Assembly: GCF_000012485.1 (NCBI RefSeq)
Contig: NC_007512.1
Location: forward strand, 931,001-995,000
Reading direction: 5' to 3'
From: Pelodictyon luteolum DSM 273
Lineage (GTDB): Bacteria > Bacteroidota > Chlorobiia > Chlorobiales > Chlorobiaceae
Length of the DNA: 64,000 nucleotides
Position 1 is the stretch's first letter. Each line of letters opens with the position of its first letter. A model generated the notes under the pieces. It was given only the letters and a program-made list of their open reading frames with translations, was not told where the DNA came from and did no database searches. Made by a program: the position numbers and the translations under genes. Below, in pieces: positions 24,375-34,006 of this stretch.

Positions 24375-24422
24375 GGGGTTTGCGTTCTTTCCTCGATAAT
24401 GCAGTGATTGGTGATGGAGCGT

Positions 24423-24621
24423 GCATTTAAAACAGCGGCAGCGACTCCAGCCCCTTCGCCCTCACATCCTCGTACAAATTGTTTGCACGGCTCAGTTCGT
24501 CATGGAGGAGTATCCTCAGTTCCTGCGGTTCCAGTGCTTCTGCCTCTTCTCCGAACCCCATGAGCCAGCGCTTTACCGCATCAAGTGCCCCGACCTACAT
24601 CTTCAGGATGAGGGACCCGTC
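24423..24621. repeat. Direct repeat (left copy) flanking the McrBC-like cassette
   Basis: 199 bases collinear with 28988-29186 and only about ten differences. The right copy is the 3' end of the WYL regulator gene, so the left copy is an orphan end of a WYL gene, ending abruptly at 24621. Between the copies lies the complete two-gene restriction system. The arrangement would allow excision or exchange by homologous recombination. Confidence 0.9.
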
Positions 24622-24744
24622 GCCGGGCATCAAGTATTCCCCGTGATTATGAATTGATGTCGTGAAACACAAGATGTTAAAATTGCTCGAAAATCGGGGT
24701 GACTGAGTTTTCGCGGGCTAACTCAGCCGAACGGATTCTCCAAT

Positions 24745-27096
24745 TCAGGCTGAACCACAACTATATTTTTCCTGGATTTCTTCCAGTGAGTTGGCTTTCA
24801 ATAAGTCATTGAGCAAAAATAGCCTTAGGCGGAAACTACGAGATTTTTCTGTGGTAGTGAGTCTTGTCAGGGCTGGAACTGATGTTCCGAGTTTAATCAG
24901 CCAGTACAGTCCAGAGTCGCAACTTCTGCTGGGTCCTCCTGCATATTCATCAATCTCCCGCCGGGGTCTAAGCGTTACAGATTCTATTGGATAGATATAT
25001 CTGCACTCGCGTCCGCCTGCACTTTTCGTAAAAAATGCGCAGTATTTCATTTCACGCATAACATATCGTGAGATTTTATGGTTCTGAACGGTGCTTTCGG
25101 GAATATGGTACCATGGCGCTTTTCCGGCCTCGAATTGCTCGACATAGGCCTTTCCCTTATTTGTCTCATAGATGTTGGCCGTGAGAATAAGGTTGCTGTG
25201 TCGGTATACTTTCATACCGCTAGGGGCAATGCGAACCGCTTCTTGCAGGAATAGATTATCGGTCCTGTCTTGTATAAGACCTTCCTGTTTCGGCGCCTCC
25301 CCAAGCTGGCTATGTAAAAAGTTTCTCATCCATAGATTCTTCTGTCCGGGAAGTAGGGGGAATGCACCGATCCCCACTTCTTCGATGGACTCTCCATACG
25401 GGTTTTCAGTAGTGTCTTGTTCAAACCAGCCAGGGTACAAGACAAATGCGCCGATTATCGGTCGGTGCTTGTCGCTTAAGCCATCTTCAGATGCTTGTGA
25501 GATATGGATTAGTGCGTCACGATAACGGTGCATCTGATTTATTGCATCATCGGGTGCTGTATCGACCCCTTTCTGTGGCCAGGCTTTATCTTCATTGAAA
25601 TCGATTCTGTATTTCGCATCAAATATCCAACGAACCTTTTCCCTGGATGGCAGCGTGATCTCAAGAAAAATATCGGGTCGTTGAGTTGTTGTCCATGAGT
25701 AGATTTTACCGAATTCTCGTGGCTTGGTTCCATCGTAGGAGGGTTCATGGGTCAGAACGGCTGTCATTCCATCCGAACGGTCGAAGTGGAATGTTTCGAG
25801 GTCATCCATATGCTTTTCGTATCCTCTTGTTTGTAGCGAGCGGATAGGACTACTCTTTTCATGGAACCCAAGATCTAGGAGGATTCGTCTGATTTCTAAC
25901 AGGCACCAGATTTCATAAAGCTTTGATACTGAACGTACTGATACGGATGCATCACTGCCGAAAAAGTCCAGATAGAGTTTCAGTTGCTGCCAGATCCTAT
26001 AGACTTTCGCATAGCCGGCTCGCTGCTGCAGTACGAGCGATTCCCGCATTTGTCCGTCGAAATGCCCAATTTCTTGGAACAGAGGTTCTGCTGAGAGTTT
26101 TTCAAATGGAGCTGCCAGTTGGTTCAGTTCTTCGAAAAAAGAATCAGAAAGGGTCGCGTTCTCGGGAACACTCTTTAAGGCTGATGTGCGGGCGGTAAAG
26201 AGTTTGATTTTTTTTCTTGAGTGAGTCAGCACCATTTTGACAAACCGGTTCTCCGGCGTATCGAAGGAGAGTTTTCGTTTCTCGATGTGATATCGTTTTT
26301 CAAGAAGCTTCTCTGAGAGATTTTCTTTAATCCGTTCTTCGAGTTTCCCCGTCGTTTTACCCGTTAGCCTGTCGGCCTTGAGCTTCTTTATCTCTGGAAG
26401 AAGTCGGCTGTGGGGAGATCGGCAAATGAGCCTAACGGCAACTGCCAGTTCGTTTGCCAGGGAGCGGAACTGCGCAATCCAGAGTAGTTCGAACGATTCG
26501 TGTTTTTTTCGTGACCTGGCCAATACGGCTTCAGTTCTCTTCGCGATCGAAAAACGCCAGAGCGGGTATGTTGAGTCGATGGTATCGCCGATCAGCTTGA
26601 GATCGTGTTCCATGTCGAGCTTGGTGGGGAAGACGCGGAACGATATCGTGTCGGTGGATGTCGTCTCTTCGCAGTGATAATGCACTCCGATCCGAAACCA
26701 GCCGATATCGTTTCCGAAGTTCAGCAATCCCCTTGCGGATGTCCCGATCGTACGGAAGCTCTTCTCGATTTCGCTAAGCCGGTGAATGATCGGGCGTTCT
26801 TTGTTTGGGATAGAGTCGGCCTTGAATATGAACTCGAACTCATAATCCTTGTTTTCGTAACAGAGGGGTGAGGGGATCTCTATTTCTGAAAAGCCTTCTG
26901 CAACAGGGATTTCCATTTCATCGAAATGGCAAGATTCTTGTCCCTGTAGAGGAAAAGACAGCTTTATGGTTTCGGCCTCAACCGCCCTGTTTCGAGCCCT
27001 TAGCGCAGTCGAGAGCGTTTTTTTTGGCGTTGCATTGTCACGTGTCCAGATGACGAGTTTCCATCTGGAGGTGTCTAGTTGAAAGATGTTCGGCAT
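24745..27096 (-). CDS. McrC-like nuclease subunit (DUF2357 / PD-(D/E)XK)
   Basis: A 783-residue protein. The N-terminal half carries the DUF2357-type beta and helical regions; the middle has long charged helices. The nuclease core lies near residues 470-500: RPDIFLEITLP, then RWIFDAKYRID, giving the D...(D)xK catalytic pattern. Partner genes of McrB-type GTPases with this domain supply DNA cleavage in type IV-like restriction. It starts 7 bases after the GTPase gene stop, so the two form an operon. C-terminal 230 residues resemble the DUF2357 extension with RRE and WLIKLGTSVPALTRL. Confidence 0.8.
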   Translation of the reverse strand: MPNIFQLDTSRWKLVIWTRDNATPKKTLSTALRARNRAVEAETIKLSFPLQGQESCHFDEMEIPVAEGFSEIEIPSPLCYENKDYEFEFIFKADSIPNKERPIIHRLSEIEKSFRTIGTSARGLLNFGNDIGWFRIGVHYHCEETTSTDTISFRVFPTKLDMEHDLKLIGDTIDSTYPLWRFSIAKRTEAVLARSRKKHESFELLWIAQFRSLANELAVAVRLICRSPHSRLLPEIKKLKADRLTGKTTGKLEERIKENLSEKLLEKRYHIEKRKLSFDTPENRFVKMVLTHSRKKIKLFTARTSALKSVPENATLSDSFFEELNQLAAPFEKLSAEPLFQEIGHFDGQMRESLVLQQRAGYAKVYRIWQQLKLYLDFFGSDASVSVRSVSKLYEIWCLLEIRRILLDLGFHEKSSPIRSLQTRGYEKHMDDLETFHFDRSDGMTAVLTHEPSYDGTKPREFGKIYSWTTTQRPDIFLEITLPSREKVRWIFDAKYRIDFNEDKAWPQKGVDTAPDDAINQMHRYRDALIHISQASEDGLSDKHRPIIGAFVLYPGWFEQDTTENPYGESIEEVGIGAFPLLPGQKNLWMRNFLHSQLGEAPKQEGLIQDRTDNLFLQEAVRIAPSGMKVYRHSNLILTANIYETNKGKAYVEQFEAGKAPWYHIPESTVQNHKISRYVMREMKYCAFFTKSAGGRECRYIYPIESVTLRPRREIDEYAGGPSRSCDSGLYWLIKLGTSVPALTRLTTTEKSRSFRLRLFLLNDLLKANSLEEIQEKYSCGSA

Positions 27097-27103
27097 TGCT
27101 TGG

Positions 27104-28924
27104 CTATGCCCAGAATGATGTGTATTGATTCTGCCTTAGTCGGTTCTGCATCCAGTCAATCTTGTCGAGCGACTTGTATCTGCATTCGGGGGGATTGCCC
27201 CCGTTCAGTGATCGGTTCATTAGATCGGGGCGGGTCGAGGTTCTGGAGGTTATGCCCTCCTCGATGTTATCCTTGCTCTTGAATCGCTTTTCGAAAAGTT
27301 CTTTTAGTTTATCCAGGATTCCTGTTTCATCTTCTCCGTTATATTGGAGCTTTTCCGCGTCACCTTCAATGCGGGGCAAAACCTTCTGCATGAGAAAATC
27401 GTCCCACACGGCGGTCAATTGCTTTTCGTTTTCGGGATTGAAGCACTTGACGGCCAGAAGGAGTTCATTCATGGCGCGGTAGGCAAGTTCGAAAGGCGAG
27501 GTTTTCAGAATTCCGTTTATTTCCGTTAGGAATTTGACGGATTCTTTTCCTCCCGGATCAGCAGGTACGGCAGCAAGTTCTTTCTCAGAGCGGATCTGGG
27601 AGAGGGTGGGATAACCGAGCAACTTCGGCTCGGTTTTTGGCTCAAAAAATTCTTCGAATCTGTTCGGGAAAAATTCGGGGAAGTCAATCGTCAGTGCTCG
27701 GTCTATGACCTTGCGGGAAAAACCGTGAGTTGTTTCATCCATGTTTACGGTACCGGCCACGATAAGGTTCGGTGGCAGTGGAATGCCGTTATTATCGAGA
27801 AATGCCTTCCACATCACATCAGCCTCAGATCCACCAAGAGCCGTCATGACAAGGTCAAGGTGCTCTCCGATAATCGGCAGCGAACTGTATCCCTCATCGC
27901 TCCATTTGCGGGACTCGAGGATGGAAAGGTAGTCTGCAAAGTACTGTTCGACTGGCGCAAGGTTCATTTCATCGAGGCATAGCCAAAAGGGGCGTGTGCC
28001 ATCAATAATTTGGTGCAAGGAACCGCCCTTGTCGAAAACCTCTTTCCATGCTTTGACAAGGAAGGAGAGAAACGGGGTGGAGACATATTGTGTTCCGTCT
28101 ATACGGCTTACGTAGCCGAGTAAGTCAGATGGTTCATGCCAGTCGGGACGGACGGCTACCAGTTCGTAATTGTCGGGTTTACGGTGATCCTCCGCACTCC
28201 AGCCGTTTGAGCGTGCAGCCTGTGACCGAACGAAGCGAGTCTTGCCTGTTCCTGAAATGCCTGCCAGGAGTAGGAACGGTTTTGCTAGGGGAATTGGACG
28301 CATTGGTGGGCTTGGGGGCGGTGGAATGATGGTTGTTTTTTTTCTCAGATACTCATCATAGACCGTTAGAATCGCGTTAAGGTCACTAATGATGTTGTCG
28401 TCAGGGGGAACCAGTCCGCGTTCATATAGCTTATAAGCAATAGTGGAATGCTCGTAATTTGTACCAAGCGCATTACCCGCACGTAGGTCGATTTCGTTAT
28501 TTAGGAAAAAATTTGATTCAATGAGCGGGGCACAGAGGGGATGTATCGCCTGGGCTCTTCTATGCAGTTCACGGCGAGCATCGTTTTGCCCCAGTTTATT
28601 TATTAGTGCCGTCACCCCTTGGTTGAAAGTTATGTAAATGCCAGACATGTCTTCCCGAAAAAGAAAGACACAGTATACACCCTCCTGAGTGGTTGTGGTT
28701 TCCCTGTCATCCATCAGGGCAATCCACGGCACTCTAGCCCAATTCCCTTGACCTAAACTGAATTTTACTTGGATGTGTGGTCGGGATTGCACTTCAGGAG
28801 ACTCAGACAGCTCCGTTTTTATGGTATTGAAGTAATGAAAGGTTTGATCTTGGCCGTTGAATGGCCGAGTATTACGGGCTTGGATATATTCGGATAATAT
28901 GCGCTCGATGTTTTGCTGAATCAT
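27104..28924 (-). CDS. mcrB: McrB-like AAA+ GTPase of a type IV-like restriction system
   Basis: A 606-residue protein. Residues about 10-190 match the MrcB/DUF3578 N-terminal domain (VKFSLGQGNWARVPWIALMD, a putative modified-DNA reader). The AAA+ motor follows: LLLAGISGTGKTRFVR (Walker A), FWLCLDEMNLAPVEQYFADY (Walker B) and IVAGTVNMDETTHGFSRKVI, the signature of McrB GTPases. McrB-type proteins form rings that translocate DNA and call in the McrC partner. It is first in the two-gene operon. The cassette is bracketed by the 199-bp repeats. Confidence 0.88.
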   Translation of the reverse strand: MIQQNIERILSEYIQARNTRPFNGQDQTFHYFNTIKTELSESPEVQSRPHIQVKFSLGQGNWARVPWIALMDDRETTTTQEGVYCVFLFREDMSGIYITFNQGVTALINKLGQNDARRELHRRAQAIHPLCAPLIESNFFLNNEIDLRAGNALGTNYEHSTIAYKLYERGLVPPDDNIISDLNAILTVYDEYLRKKTTIIPPPPSPPMRPIPLAKPFLLLAGISGTGKTRFVRSQAARSNGWSAEDHRKPDNYELVAVRPDWHEPSDLLGYVSRIDGTQYVSTPFLSFLVKAWKEVFDKGGSLHQIIDGTRPFWLCLDEMNLAPVEQYFADYLSILESRKWSDEGYSSLPIIGEHLDLVMTALGGSEADVMWKAFLDNNGIPLPPNLIVAGTVNMDETTHGFSRKVIDRALTIDFPEFFPNRFEEFFEPKTEPKLLGYPTLSQIRSEKELAAVPADPGGKESVKFLTEINGILKTSPFELAYRAMNELLLAVKCFNPENEKQLTAVWDDFLMQKVLPRIEGDAEKLQYNGEDETGILDKLKELFEKRFKSKDNIEEGITSRTSTRPDLMNRSLNGGNPPECRYKSLDKIDWMQNRLRQNQYTSFWA

Positions 28925-28987
28925 ATTGCCTGACGTTGATGATGATCTTGATGAATAGCTTTTAAATGTGGAGTTGATGTGGCGTCT

Positions 28988-29186
28988 GCATTTAAAACAG
29001 CGGCAGCGACTCCAGCCCCTTCGCCCTCACATCCTCGTACAAATTGTTTGCACGGCTCAGTTCGTCATGGAGGAGTATCCTCAGTTCCTGCGGTTCCAGT
29101 GCTTCGGCTTCTTCTCCGAACCCCATGAGCCACCGTTTCACAGCATCAAGTGCTCCGACCTTCATCTTCATGATGAGGGAGCCGTC
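28988..29186. repeat. Direct repeat (right copy) flanking the McrBC-like cassette
   Basis: This copy is the 3' end of the WYL regulator gene and includes its last 65 codons and stop. See the left copy at 24423-24621, which keeps almost the same bases without the rest of the gene. Confidence 0.9.
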
Positions 29187-30047
29187 TTTATGTTCTATTG
29201 TTTCTTGAGTCGGGTGCCAGCTTCGTTCGCGTATCCACTGTGCCTGAAAAGGGGTGAAGCGGATGGTGACGTCAATCTGTTCGCTTGAGTGGACAAGATC
29301 GAAGGTCTTTTCAAGGTACTCGTCGATCGAGAATGATTCGGGTACGGTAAAGTGACGCTCCGTCACCGAGAGGGTCCGGATACGGTTCAGGGCGAAGGTC
29401 CTGGTGTCCTTGCGGAGCTCGCAGTAGCCGATGAGGTACCAGGTATCGAGAGATTGTGAGTAATGGAAGAGGTAGGGGTGGATGGTGCGTTCCGTTACGG
29501 CTTCGCTGCTTGCGGCCCGGTATGATGCGCGGTAGGTTATGGTTACCTTCAGTCTGCAGCGGATGGCATCTTCAAGTGTCGCAAACATCCGGGGTTCAAC
29601 AGGCTGATGTGTCGGTTTTTCAATGGAGTATGCCGAGAGCAAGTGATCTGTGGCGGAGCTCTCGGGAAGGTACTGGCGTACCTTGTCGAGAGCCCTGCTT
29701 ACCTCGTTGTAGTAAGGGGTCCCCTGGTACTGCTGAAGGACTTTTGTCGTGGCGATCAGTGCTTCTGCCTCCCTCAGCTCCAGTGTTGTTGCGGCAAGGT
29801 ATGACCATCCCTCTTTCTCATAGTAGTATCCCCGCTTTTTCCGGTCGTAGGATATGGGAGCGTGGAGCAGGTCGCGCATGTAGTCGATGTCGCGCTGTAT
29901 GCTTTTGCTCGATACCTCAAAGTAGCTCGCAATAATTGAGCAGTTCGGGTAGTGGTTGTCGCGCAGCTGCTGGTCGATGTACTGCATGCGGACTATGGGA
30001 GGGCGGGACTGCACCATGTCATCAGCGTTCAGAGGTGGATGGGGCAT
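28992..30047 (-). CDS. WYL-domain transcriptional regulator
   Basis: A 351-residue regulator. The winged helix-turn-helix is at residues about 15-70 (CSIIASYFEVSSKSIQRDID). The WYL domain follows near residues 155-240 (VTITYRAS, then TIHPYLFHYSQSLDTWYLIG), and a WCX-type extension ends the protein (MGFGEEAEALEPQELRILLH). WYL proteins commonly repress or activate phage-defence loci in response to nucleic-acid ligands. It is divergent from the VWA gene and lies just upstream of the restriction operon on the same strand, 67 bases away, so it probably controls that operon. Confidence 0.88.
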   Translation of the reverse strand: MPHPPLNADDMVQSRPPIVRMQYIDQQLRDNHYPNCSIIASYFEVSSKSIQRDIDYMRDLLHAPISYDRKKRGYYYEKEGWSYLAATTLELREAEALIATTKVLQQYQGTPYYNEVSRALDKVRQYLPESSATDHLLSAYSIEKPTHQPVEPRMFATLEDAIRCRLKVTITYRASYRAASSEAVTERTIHPYLFHYSQSLDTWYLIGYCELRKDTRTFALNRIRTLSVTERHFTVPESFSIDEYLEKTFDLVHSSEQIDVTIRFTPFQAQWIRERSWHPTQETIEHKDGSLIMKMKVGALDAVKRWLMGFGEEAEALEPQELRILLHDELSRANNLYEDVRAKGLESLPLF

Positions 30048-30265
30048 ATCTTTAAAGTTACTGTTCTTTTCTGCTTTTCCACCATTTCTTTTACGGTGTT
30101 ATCCGTATTATTCGTGTGCGGGGCAATTCGCACCGCTACGCCATTAGTGAGAATGGTGTTGGCGTTCCTTCATGAAATATGCGGGGTATGGTGGGTCAAA
30201 GGGTGTCCGATACCCCTGCGGTCACCAACACTGCTGCTTTGTTTTTCATCTCTTTTTGATCCGCT

Positions 30266-30287
30266 CGGACGGGTATTGTCCGATGCC
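30266..30287. promoter_or_regulatory. Variant of the recurrent palindrome
   Basis: CGGAC (30266-30270) and GTCCG (30278-30282) are inverted and followed by ATGCCC, as in the copies at 22744 and 36335 (GGACA, TGTCC, then TATGC). It sits in the divergent gap between the WYL regulator and the VWA gene. Confidence 0.4.
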
Positions 30288-30388
30288 CCCGGTTATCCTG
30301 TCACTGCCGGGCACATGGGACGATTGGTTTTATTGTGCCCGCGAGCGTTAGACACCGGTCAACACTATTAATAAAGGGGGACGGAACA

Positions 30389-31036
30389 ATGCACAAAGAC
30401 ACAGAAGGGTATACACACATCACCGTCATCCTTGACCGCAGCGGTTCAATGGATGAAATCCGCGATGATACCATCGGGGGGTTCAACGCGTTCATCGAAG
30501 AGCAGAAGAAGGGGCAGGGCAAGGCCACCCTAACCCTCGTCCAGTTCGATACTGCCGATCCCTATGAGGTGATCCACAGCTTCAGGCCCATCGGGGATGT
30601 GCCGGCATTGACGCCTGAAACCTATGTCCCGCGTGGCGGTACGCCGCTGCTCGATGCATTGGGCCGCGGCATCAACGATATCGATCGGTGTGTCCTGGCG
30701 GTACCTGAAGCGGAGCGGCCGGAGCACGTCATGGTTGCCGTCATCACTGACGGAGAGGAGAACTCCAGCCGGGAGTTCAGAAAGGAGCAGGTCGAGAAGA
30801 TGATCAAGGCCAAGACCGCAGGCGGCTGGACGTTCATCTTCCTCAGCGCCGACCTCAATGCAGTGCAGGAAGCCGTGCGCCTGGGGTTCCACCAGGAGTC
30901 GTCCATCCCGTTCGACAAGAGTCCGGAGGGGGTGTCCTGCTGCATGCAGATGCTGTCGGAAAAGGTGTCCGGCATGCGTTCAGAGCCGAAGGCCGATATG
31001 AATGAGCGCATCAGGGACGCGCGGAAAAGGCTGTGA
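30389..31036 (+). CDS. VWA-domain protein
   Basis: About 215 residues consisting of a von Willebrand factor A domain with a complete metal-ion-dependent adhesion site: DRSGSM near residue 15 (DxSxS), the Thr loop in RGGTPLLDAL and the Asp in VITDGEENSS. No signal peptide, so it acts in the cytoplasm, perhaps as an adaptor for a chaperone or complex. AAAGGGGGACGG gives the ribosome site for ATG 30389; an upstream frame to 30335 is not needed. The neighbouring genes are not recognisable partners. Confidence 0.85.
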   Translation: MHKDTEGYTHITVILDRSGSMDEIRDDTIGGFNAFIEEQKKGQGKATLTLVQFDTADPYEVIHSFRPIGDVPALTPETYVPRGGTPLLDALGRGINDIDRCVLAVPEAERPEHVMVAVITDGEENSSREFRKEQVEKMIKAKTAGGWTFIFLSADLNAVQEAVRLGFHQESSIPFDKSPEGVSCCMQMLSEKVSGMRSEPKADMNERIRDARKRL

Positions 31037-31101
31037 AGACGAACAACAGGAAAAGGATCCGGGCGGGTTCACCTCTCTCCATAATGCAAAGAAGCACCCC
31101 C

Positions 31102-32532
31102 ATGAAGAAGAGAACGGCAGCATTGCTCATTGTCTCACAAGCCGTGCATTCGGGCGGCGGAGTATTCTGGATCCTTTTCGCCATTCTCTTTTCCTGGCCG
31201 CTCTCCTCCCTTGCCGCAGAGAGCAAAGCGGCGGAGGTCTTTCAGCGGGTATCGAAAAGCGTGGTCGTCGTCCATGCCCGTAACGACAGCGGGGATGTTC
31301 TGGTGATGGGCAGCGGCGTGGTGTTGCCCGGAGGCACAGTCGCGACCTGCCACCATGTCGTGAGTGACGCCAGAAAGATCACGGTGGATTACGCGGGCGG
31401 GGAGTATCCCGCCGTTGTCCGGTATTCCGATATCGAGCGGGATATCTGTTCCCTCACGGTTCAGGGGCTGAAAGCTCCGGCGGTGTCCATGGGGAGCATG
31501 GCAGCGCTTGCTGTCGGAGAGCGGGTCTATGCCGTGGGGACGCCGCAGGGTTATCCGTTGACGCTTTCGGAAGGGATCATCTCCGGTTTCAGGGAGGTAA
31601 GAGGGCATCGCTACATGCAGACGACGGCCCCGATCTCTTCGGGATCAAGCGGCGGCGGCCTGTTCGATGAAGAGGGCCTGCTGGTCGGCATGACGACCTT
31701 TTTCCTGAAGGATGCCCAGCAGATGAATTTCGCCGCCCCTGTCGAGTGGCTTGCCGCTTTGCCGGAGGGTCGTGCCGGGAGAGTCGAAAATAAAAGGAAG
31801 GATGAAATCCGGGGGATACGGGCCCGTGCCGAACTGGGTGATGCTGACGCTCAGTATACACTGGGCGCCTGTTACTCGGAGGGGGACGGAGTCCGAAAGG
31901 ATCCCGCTGAAGCTGTAAGGTGGTACCGGCTGGCTGCCCGCCAGGGCAATGCCGATGCACGGAACAGTCTCGGCTGGGCGTACCGGGAAGGCAATGGCGT
32001 GAAGCGGGATTATGATCGGGCCCTGCTGTTGTTCCGTATGGCTGCTGAGCAGAATGAGCAGTATGCACAGAATAATCTCGGCCTGATGTATATGAACGGC
32101 GAGGGTGTGAAGCAGGACAATGCCGAGGCGTTTAAATGGTTCTGCATGTCTGCCGCCCAGGGCAACGGCTACGGCCGGTGCAACATCGGAGAGATGTATG
32201 TGAAGGGCCAGGTTGTGGAGCAGAATTATGAAGAGGCCATGAAGTGGTTCCGTCTGGCTGCCGAGAAGGATGGCAATGATGCTGCGTACTGGATAGGCTG
32301 GCTCTATGAAGAGGGGAAGGGGGTACCGGCGGATCCCGATGAAGCTGCCCGATGGTATCGAATTGCGGCGGGAAGTACCGATCCCAATGGCCTGCTCTCA
32401 ATCGGGGAGATGTATGAAAAAGGCCTCGGGGTTCCGGGCAGCATATCGAACGCCGAAAAATGGTACAGGAAGGCTTGCCGTGCGGGTGAAAAAGATGCAT
32501 GCGAAAGGCTGAAACGACTGGCCGGGAAATAG
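31102..32532 (+). CDS. Secreted trypsin-like serine protease with Sel1 repeats
   Basis: An N-terminal signal anchor (VFWILFAILFSWPLSSLAAE) directs export. Residues about 45-215 form a trypsin/DegP-type domain with the triad His in VATCHHVVSD, Asp in YSDIERDICSLTV and Ser in ISSGSSGGGLFD. About six Sel1-type TPR repeats follow (LGACYSEGDGVRKDPAEAVR, NLGLMYMNGEGVKQDNAEAF and so on). No PDZ domain. Such proteins act in periplasmic quality control or scaffolding. ATG 31102 fits the signal; a GTG at 31033 overlapping the previous stop would add 23 residues. Confidence 0.85.
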   Translation: MKKRTAALLIVSQAVHSGGGVFWILFAILFSWPLSSLAAESKAAEVFQRVSKSVVVVHARNDSGDVLVMGSGVVLPGGTVATCHHVVSDARKITVDYAGGEYPAVVRYSDIERDICSLTVQGLKAPAVSMGSMAALAVGERVYAVGTPQGYPLTLSEGIISGFREVRGHRYMQTTAPISSGSSGGGLFDEEGLLVGMTTFFLKDAQQMNFAAPVEWLAALPEGRAGRVENKRKDEIRGIRARAELGDADAQYTLGACYSEGDGVRKDPAEAVRWYRLAARQGNADARNSLGWAYREGNGVKRDYDRALLLFRMAAEQNEQYAQNNLGLMYMNGEGVKQDNAEAFKWFCMSAAQGNGYGRCNIGEMYVKGQVVEQNYEEAMKWFRLAAEKDGNDAAYWIGWLYEEGKGVPADPDEAARWYRIAAGSTDPNGLLSIGEMYEKGLGVPGSISNAEKWYRKACRAGEKDACERLKRLAGK

Positions 32533-32598
32533 TCGACAAGGGGGAGAACCGGGCTGCTTGCTTGTGTATTTACAACAAACCTAAAGGGGATAACAGCT

Positions 32599-33081
32599 AT
32601 GCCAAACGGAGGACCTGATTGTTGCGGGAATTGCGGCTTCAATAAAGCCGTGCAGGAAATGGCGCATCCGCACCCGGACCAGCAGGAGCGGTTCTGGGCC
32701 ATCTCTTACTGTTCGTTGCGTCACCTGAAGATATCCAATCCGTTCTGGACATACTGCCATAATTTCCGGTATGGAAAGCCGCTGCCTGAACCCGGTGAGC
32801 ATGTCGTAATTGATGGGCGGGTGTTTGGCAGCGGTCTTTATGAAGGCTACGTCCGCATTCCGTGGCATGGGGATACAGAGCCAATAGTCTCAACCCCGTG
32901 CACGTGTGTGATATGCGGGAGAAAAACGAAACGCGGAATCAGTGTTGTCGACGAAGGCCAGCCCATCGGGTTCTGCACCAATCGTCACTACATCGATTGG
33001 TGGAAAACCAGGCATGATGACCAGAATATTTCCTCTGAGGGGCTGGAGACGCCGGAAGAGTTTTACGGAGAAACAGAATGA
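32599..33081 (+). CDS. Cysteine-rich hypothetical protein
   Basis: A 160-residue protein with paired cysteines (CCGNCG at the N-terminus, CTCVICG near residue 100) plus further Cys and His residues, suggesting two zinc-binding sites. Aromatic-rich segments (SNPFWTYCHNFRYG, YIDWWKTRHD) occur between. No family recognised. CTAAAGGGG lies 12-20 bases upstream of the start. It may form a loose operon with the downstream genes at 33216 and 34007. Confidence 0.6.
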   Translation: MPNGGPDCCGNCGFNKAVQEMAHPHPDQQERFWAISYCSLRHLKISNPFWTYCHNFRYGKPLPEPGEHVVIDGRVFGSGLYEGYVRIPWHGDTEPIVSTPCTCVICGRKTKRGISVVDEGQPIGFCTNRHYIDWWKTRHDDQNISSEGLETPEEFYGETE

Positions 33082-33215
33082 GCGATCCCAAGCCCATTCT
33101 CAAGACGGTCGGCTGTTTCTGATGCATGAGTCCATTGACATGCTTGGGTGCATCTGGTGCCCTTCGGAAGGCAGCGAGCGGCCCCTCAAATCCTTAAATA
33201 CGCCAGAATTTTCCA

Positions 33216-34004
33216 ATGAAGACAGTCCCGTTGTTCCATCGCTATATCGGCATCGACTATTCCGGTGCCGCAACTCCGGATGCCAGCCTGAAGGGGATTC
33301 GGGTGTATATGGCAGATCGGCTCTCTCTGCCTGTTGAAGTACAGCCTCCGCCAAGCCCCCGCAAGTACTGGACCCGCATCGGCCTGGCCGAATGGCTGGC
33401 AGTGCGCTTGGGGGAGGATGTGCCGACGATCGTCGGCATTGACCATGGCTTCTCCTTTCCCTTGCGGTATTTCGAGGTCCACCGCCTGGTGCCTGACTGG
33501 CCGGCATTTCTCGATGATTTCCAGAAGCACTGGCCTACCGATGACGCAAACACGTATGTTGATTTCATCCGCGACGGCTCGCGGGGTGAGGGCGAGGCCC
33601 GTTCCGGCAGCGCCCGGTGGCGGCGCATCACCGAGGAGCGGGCCGGGGCCAAGTCGGTCTTTCATTTCGATGTGCCGGGCTCGGTTGCCAAATCGACCCA
33701 TGCCGGACTGCCCTGGCTGCGGTACCTGCGCGAGAGGCTCGGGGACCGGATCCATTTCTGGCCCTTCGACGGCTGGCAGATCCCTGCGGGCAAGTCTGCA
33801 TTGGTGGAAATCTACCCTTCACTATGGAGCAGGGATTGTCCACGGGATGGTCGCACGCCCGACCAGCACGACGCCTATGTGTCAGCCGCCTGGCTGCGTC
33901 AGGTTGATACGGACGGCAGTCTCGGAGAGTTCCTCAAGCCGGACATGATGCCCGGCCAATACCCTGTCGCTCAGCTCGAAGGGTGGATTCTGGGGGTGAA
34001 GTGA
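33216..34004 (+). CDS. DUF429-like predicted RNase H-fold protein
   Basis: A 262-residue soluble protein starting with IGIDYSGAATPDASLKGI and continuing with VGIDHGFSFP and, near the end, ALVEIYPSLW and DQHDAYVSAAWLR. These acidic strand ends resemble the RNase H-like fold of DUF429 proteins, in which the Asp residues would bind a metal. Function unknown. The next gene begins two bases past its stop. Confidence 0.55.
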   Translation: MKTVPLFHRYIGIDYSGAATPDASLKGIRVYMADRLSLPVEVQPPPSPRKYWTRIGLAEWLAVRLGEDVPTIVGIDHGFSFPLRYFEVHRLVPDWPAFLDDFQKHWPTDDANTYVDFIRDGSRGEGEARSGSARWRRITEERAGAKSVFHFDVPGSVAKSTHAGLPWLRYLRERLGDRIHFWPFDGWQIPAGKSALVEIYPSLWSRDCPRDGRTPDQHDAYVSAAWLRQVDTDGSLGEFLKPDMMPGQYPVAQLEGWILGVK

Positions 34005-34006
34005 AT

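Noticed and set aside
24421-24657. Open frame on the plus strand over the left direct repeat
   Set aside because: It is the antisense of the WYL gene end; the same shadow frame exists at 28968.
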